A DNA stretch of 35,216 nucleotides, from positions 1 through 35,216 of the forward strand of contig DEJE01000029.1 in assembly GCA_002353205.1 (NCBI GenBank), read 5' to 3'. Position 1 is the first letter of the stretch. Every line of letters begins with the position of its first letter. Origin of the DNA: Prevotella sp. UBA2756 (GTDB taxonomy: Bacteria; Bacteroidota; Bacteroidia; Bacteroidales; Bacteroidaceae). This document shows positions 32,946-35,216 of the stretch, piece by piece. The notes beneath the pieces were generated by a model, which ran no database searches, was not told the DNA's origin, and saw only the letters and a program-made list of their open reading frames with translations. A program made the translations under genes and the position numbers.

Positions 32946-35093
32946 ATGAAGAAATTATTTACTCTTCTTGCTCTCCTGACATGTTTCATGGGGGCAAAGG
33001 CTGTGGAGATCGTCGACGCTGAAGTTGACTTCTCCAAGTACTCAGACATCTCCGAGTGGGGCTTCCCCTACGGATGGGGTGGTAGTGAATCAGCAAGGGC
33101 TCGTCTCTCTATTCAGGATGGATGCCTTCACTTCGAAAGTACGGAAGCAACCGATCCTTCTTGGGATTGCCAGTTCTTCCCCATCGGAATGGGTAATAAT
33201 GCAGAAGTAGACGTTGTCTATACCCTCCACTACAAAATTAAGGGTAGCGTAGCTCAGAACATCTCAATGCTTGGCTTTGGTCAGACACCTTATGGACAAT
33301 TCGCAGTTACTACAGACTGGGTTGAAGGAACAGTTGACTATGTTGCTACAAGTAGCGATGGCAACATTCTCATGCAGTGTGGTGACTATGTTGGTACTAT
33401 TGATATCGCTTATATGAAGATTACCCACGAGGGTAAAGAGGAGCGTCCCGTTGAGTGGCTTGAGTTGATAACAGATGATGGCACACCTGAAGGTAAATGG
33501 ATGGGTAATGCCGACACGCCATGGGGCGATCTCGCTAACACCAGATTCAACGATTTGGAAGAGACCAATGGTAGACCAAATACTACTTATGTTTGCGCTT
33601 GGAGTAAGGAGAAAGGTGTTAACATGAATGACGATGGTGGTTGGGATCCTTTCCCCGCTTCAATCGAACCTGATCCAGCTGATCCATCTAACAACGTATT
33701 TGTATGTCATGGCAAGGTTGCTGATACAGAAGGTGATGCTTCTGCATGGGACAATCAGTTCTGGATTATGTCAACAAAACAGTTGAAGGTTGGTTCACAG
33801 TATAAGTTCCATTTCCGTTATAAGGCCTCAGAGACTGCAACGACAAACACCCAAATGCACTCAGCACAACCGTCTGATTACCTCCACTACGCTGTTTTGG
33901 GTGACGTTAATTTCTCTACAACATGGCAGGATTATGATGGTGTAGTGACAATACCTGAACCTCAAAATAACAGACCGATTTTCTCTATCGCATTCAATCT
34001 GAACTCTCAGAATAAGAATGCCGTTGACTTCTATTTTGATGACCTCTCAATTCAGGAAATGAAGCTTGATGAAGGTCTCTTCGTTGCTGGTTCTAATACA
34101 TCTACAGGTTTGGAATACGACTACGACAATGCCATCCCGTTCGTTTACGACGAGGCACTTGAGGCTTACACTGCCACTATCGGAACAGCAGGCAAGCAGG
34201 ACACATGGGTCAATGAAGTGATGATTTCGACCGTTCGCGGAAACGACCGTGCATTCAAGGGCGCTACGCTGAAACCCTCTGGAACATTTATCGGTGAAGA
34301 CAACTGGGGCGAATACACCGAGGCATCAAATGCTAAGATCAAGCTCGCTGCCGGTGTGTGGAAGATTGCTGTCGACACAGAGGGCAAGCAGGTGAACTTC
34401 ATTCAGGTCGAAGGCGACGAGCCTGTAGGTCCCATCGAAATCAATCCGAACCCGACGGAAGTTGTGGTACATGGTCTGGAGAGAGACGACCTTTCTGATA
34501 CCTTTGACAATCAAACAGGTGAACGTACTGGCAGAGAAGAAGAAGGTGGTACTGGTGAGACTTGGGACAACCAGTTCTTCATTGTTGCTAACCGCACCCT
34601 TGATGCTGGTGAAGTAACTGTTATCTCGTTCAAATACAAGGCTTCTGTAGCAGGTGCAACCAGCGGTACACAGTTACACGGCGATCCGGGTGCATACCTG
34701 CACTGGAATGCTATCGGTAGCTTTAACTTCACTGAGGAGTGGCAGGACTTCGAAACTACTCTGACAGTTCCTTCTGAAGGTAACGGCATGAAGTCTATCG
34801 CATTCAACATGGCTGAGATTAAGGGCGCTTGCGATTACTACATCAAGGACGTCGTTTGGAAGCTCGAGGACAACACTGAGTCTCTGATCAACCAGACGGG
34901 TGCCGACAACTTCTACGTGAAGGAAGGTGCAGGAACAACACCGCACATCTTCGGTACCGATGTCGATGCCATCAGCAACGTTGTCGCTGACAAGGCTAAT
35001 ACTTCTGCAGCTTACAACCTTGCCGGACAGCGCGTATCCAACGACTACAAGGGCATCGTTGTCAAGAACGGAAGAAAGTACATCGTTAAGTAA
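32946..35093 (+). CDS. secreted multi-CBM glycan-binding protein with Prevotella-type C-terminal tail
   Basis: A 715-residue exported protein (signal peptide 1-19, MKKLFTLLALLTCFMGAKA) with no catalytic domain that I recognise. Residues 22-160 form one jelly-roll CBM-like module (PSWDCQFFPIG, YTLHYKIKG). Residues about 245-372 and 505-642 are a clear internal duplication: WDNQF, F(R/K)YKAS, TQ(M/L)H-x4-YLH, WQD and SIAFN recur in the same order. Between them, 373-490 resembles the starch-binding-type module of SusE/SusF (ASNAKIKLAAGVWKIAVDTEG). The last 28 residues (AAYNLAGQRV, YKGIVVKNGRKYIVK) match the tail common on Prevotella secreted proteins. It is the last gene of the operon, followed by a terminator, and probably binds the same glycan at the surface. 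No lipobox is present, so attachment must differ from its neighbours. Confidence 0.82.
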   Translation: MKKLFTLLALLTCFMGAKAVEIVDAEVDFSKYSDISEWGFPYGWGGSESARARLSIQDGCLHFESTEATDPSWDCQFFPIGMGNNAEVDVVYTLHYKIKGSVAQNISMLGFGQTPYGQFAVTTDWVEGTVDYVATSSDGNILMQCGDYVGTIDIAYMKITHEGKEERPVEWLELITDDGTPEGKWMGNADTPWGDLANTRFNDLEETNGRPNTTYVCAWSKEKGVNMNDDGGWDPFPASIEPDPADPSNNVFVCHGKVADTEGDASAWDNQFWIMSTKQLKVGSQYKFHFRYKASETATTNTQMHSAQPSDYLHYAVLGDVNFSTTWQDYDGVVTIPEPQNNRPIFSIAFNLNSQNKNAVDFYFDDLSIQEMKLDEGLFVAGSNTSTGLEYDYDNAIPFVYDEALEAYTATIGTAGKQDTWVNEVMISTVRGNDRAFKGATLKPSGTFIGEDNWGEYTEASNAKIKLAAGVWKIAVDTEGKQVNFIQVEGDEPVGPIEINPNPTEVVVHGLERDDLSDTFDNQTGERTGREEEGGTGETWDNQFFIVANRTLDAGEVTVISFKYKASVAGATSGTQLHGDPGAYLHWNAIGSFNFTEEWQDFETTLTVPSEGNGMKSIAFNMAEIKGACDYYIKDVVWKLEDNTESLINQTGADNFYVKEGAGTTPHIFGTDVDAISNVVADKANTSAAYNLAGQRVSNDYKGIVVKNGRKYIVK

Positions 35094-35137
35094 TGATTGT
35101 CAGTCTTCGGACTATCAATTAAGAATTTAGATTTTAG

Positions 35138-35169
35138 GATCCGGGCTTTCACAAGTCCGGATCTTTTTT
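35138..35169 (+). terminator. rho-independent terminator of the SusCD operon
   Basis: GATCCGGGCTT (35138-35148), loop TCAC, AAGTCCGGATC (35153-35163) with one G-U pair, followed by six T. It lies 45 bases past the last stop codon and closes the operon. Confidence 0.9.
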
Positions 35170-35216
35170 AAGAATTCGTTTTTTTTCTTTGTATTTCCTT
35201 AATTCCGCAGCACTTT

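Noticed and set aside
35101..35118. Small hairpin with TTCG loop (AGTC-TTCG-GACT)
   Set aside because: Only four base pairs are firm; the strong terminator 20 bases further on explains the operon end.

Overview
The window looks like a chromosomal segment of a Prevotella-type Bacteroidales bacterium (Prevotella in the broad sense, probably gut or rumen). The sequence-level support is: paired SusC/SusD outer-membrane uptake genes next to a hybrid two-component regulator; promoters of the TTTG-N19/20-TAnnTTTG type; almost no Shine-Dalgarno sequences; a DUF3244 protein; a membrane-anchored TPR/HTH regulator; and a C-terminal tail typical of Prevotella secreted proteins. I saw no rRNA, tRNA, IS element, prophage or CRISPR array.

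Left part (1-11400, all minus strand). At the edge lie a DUF3244 protein and a TPR/coiled-coil/HTH regulator. A tight housekeeping operon follows, read from right to left: cysE, a THUMP-type rRNA methyltransferase, a dipeptidyl-peptidase-IV-like S9 peptidase, purD, a polytopic membrane protein and a YqaA/DedA-like membrane protein. Its promoter region carries a duplicated promoter, and a 17-bp hairpin ends it. A stand-alone DUF3857 protein lies upstream of it. Middle part (11600-15300, plus strand): a head-GIN-domain lipoprotein and a two-domain M16 zinc peptidase. A strong shared terminator separates the peptidase from the convergent regulator gene.

Right part (15381-35170): a polysaccharide utilization locus. 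A 1348-aa hybrid two-component sensor/AraC regulator (minus strand) faces a seven-gene plus-strand operon: SusC-SusD-SusC-SusD-DUF1735-like lipoprotein-GH10-like lipoprotein-multi-CBM secreted protein, closed by a rho-independent terminator. The gene order matches the xylan-utilization (xusA-xusB-xusC-xusD-xusE-xyn10C) core known from Prevotella bryantii and gut Bacteroides. However, the GH10-like protein has lost the nucleophile and nearly all other signature active-site residues while keeping the fold and an inserted CBM. It is most likely a glycan-binding pseudoenzyme, so the operon inside the window contains no obviously active glycosidase.

A second theme runs across the whole window. Short-period direct repeats (7-mers such as AAGAGTT, TAATGAT and AAGAGGT; an 8-mer ATTTCGGG) and a C-rich semi-palindromic element (roughly CCCCCTCC-N-TCCCCGAGGGGAGGAG) sit in operon gaps, directly against start codons, and inside reading frames. 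There they encode parts of signal peptides or membrane segments. This repeat colonisation of lipoprotein signal peptides and translation-initiation regions is the most unusual pattern I found.
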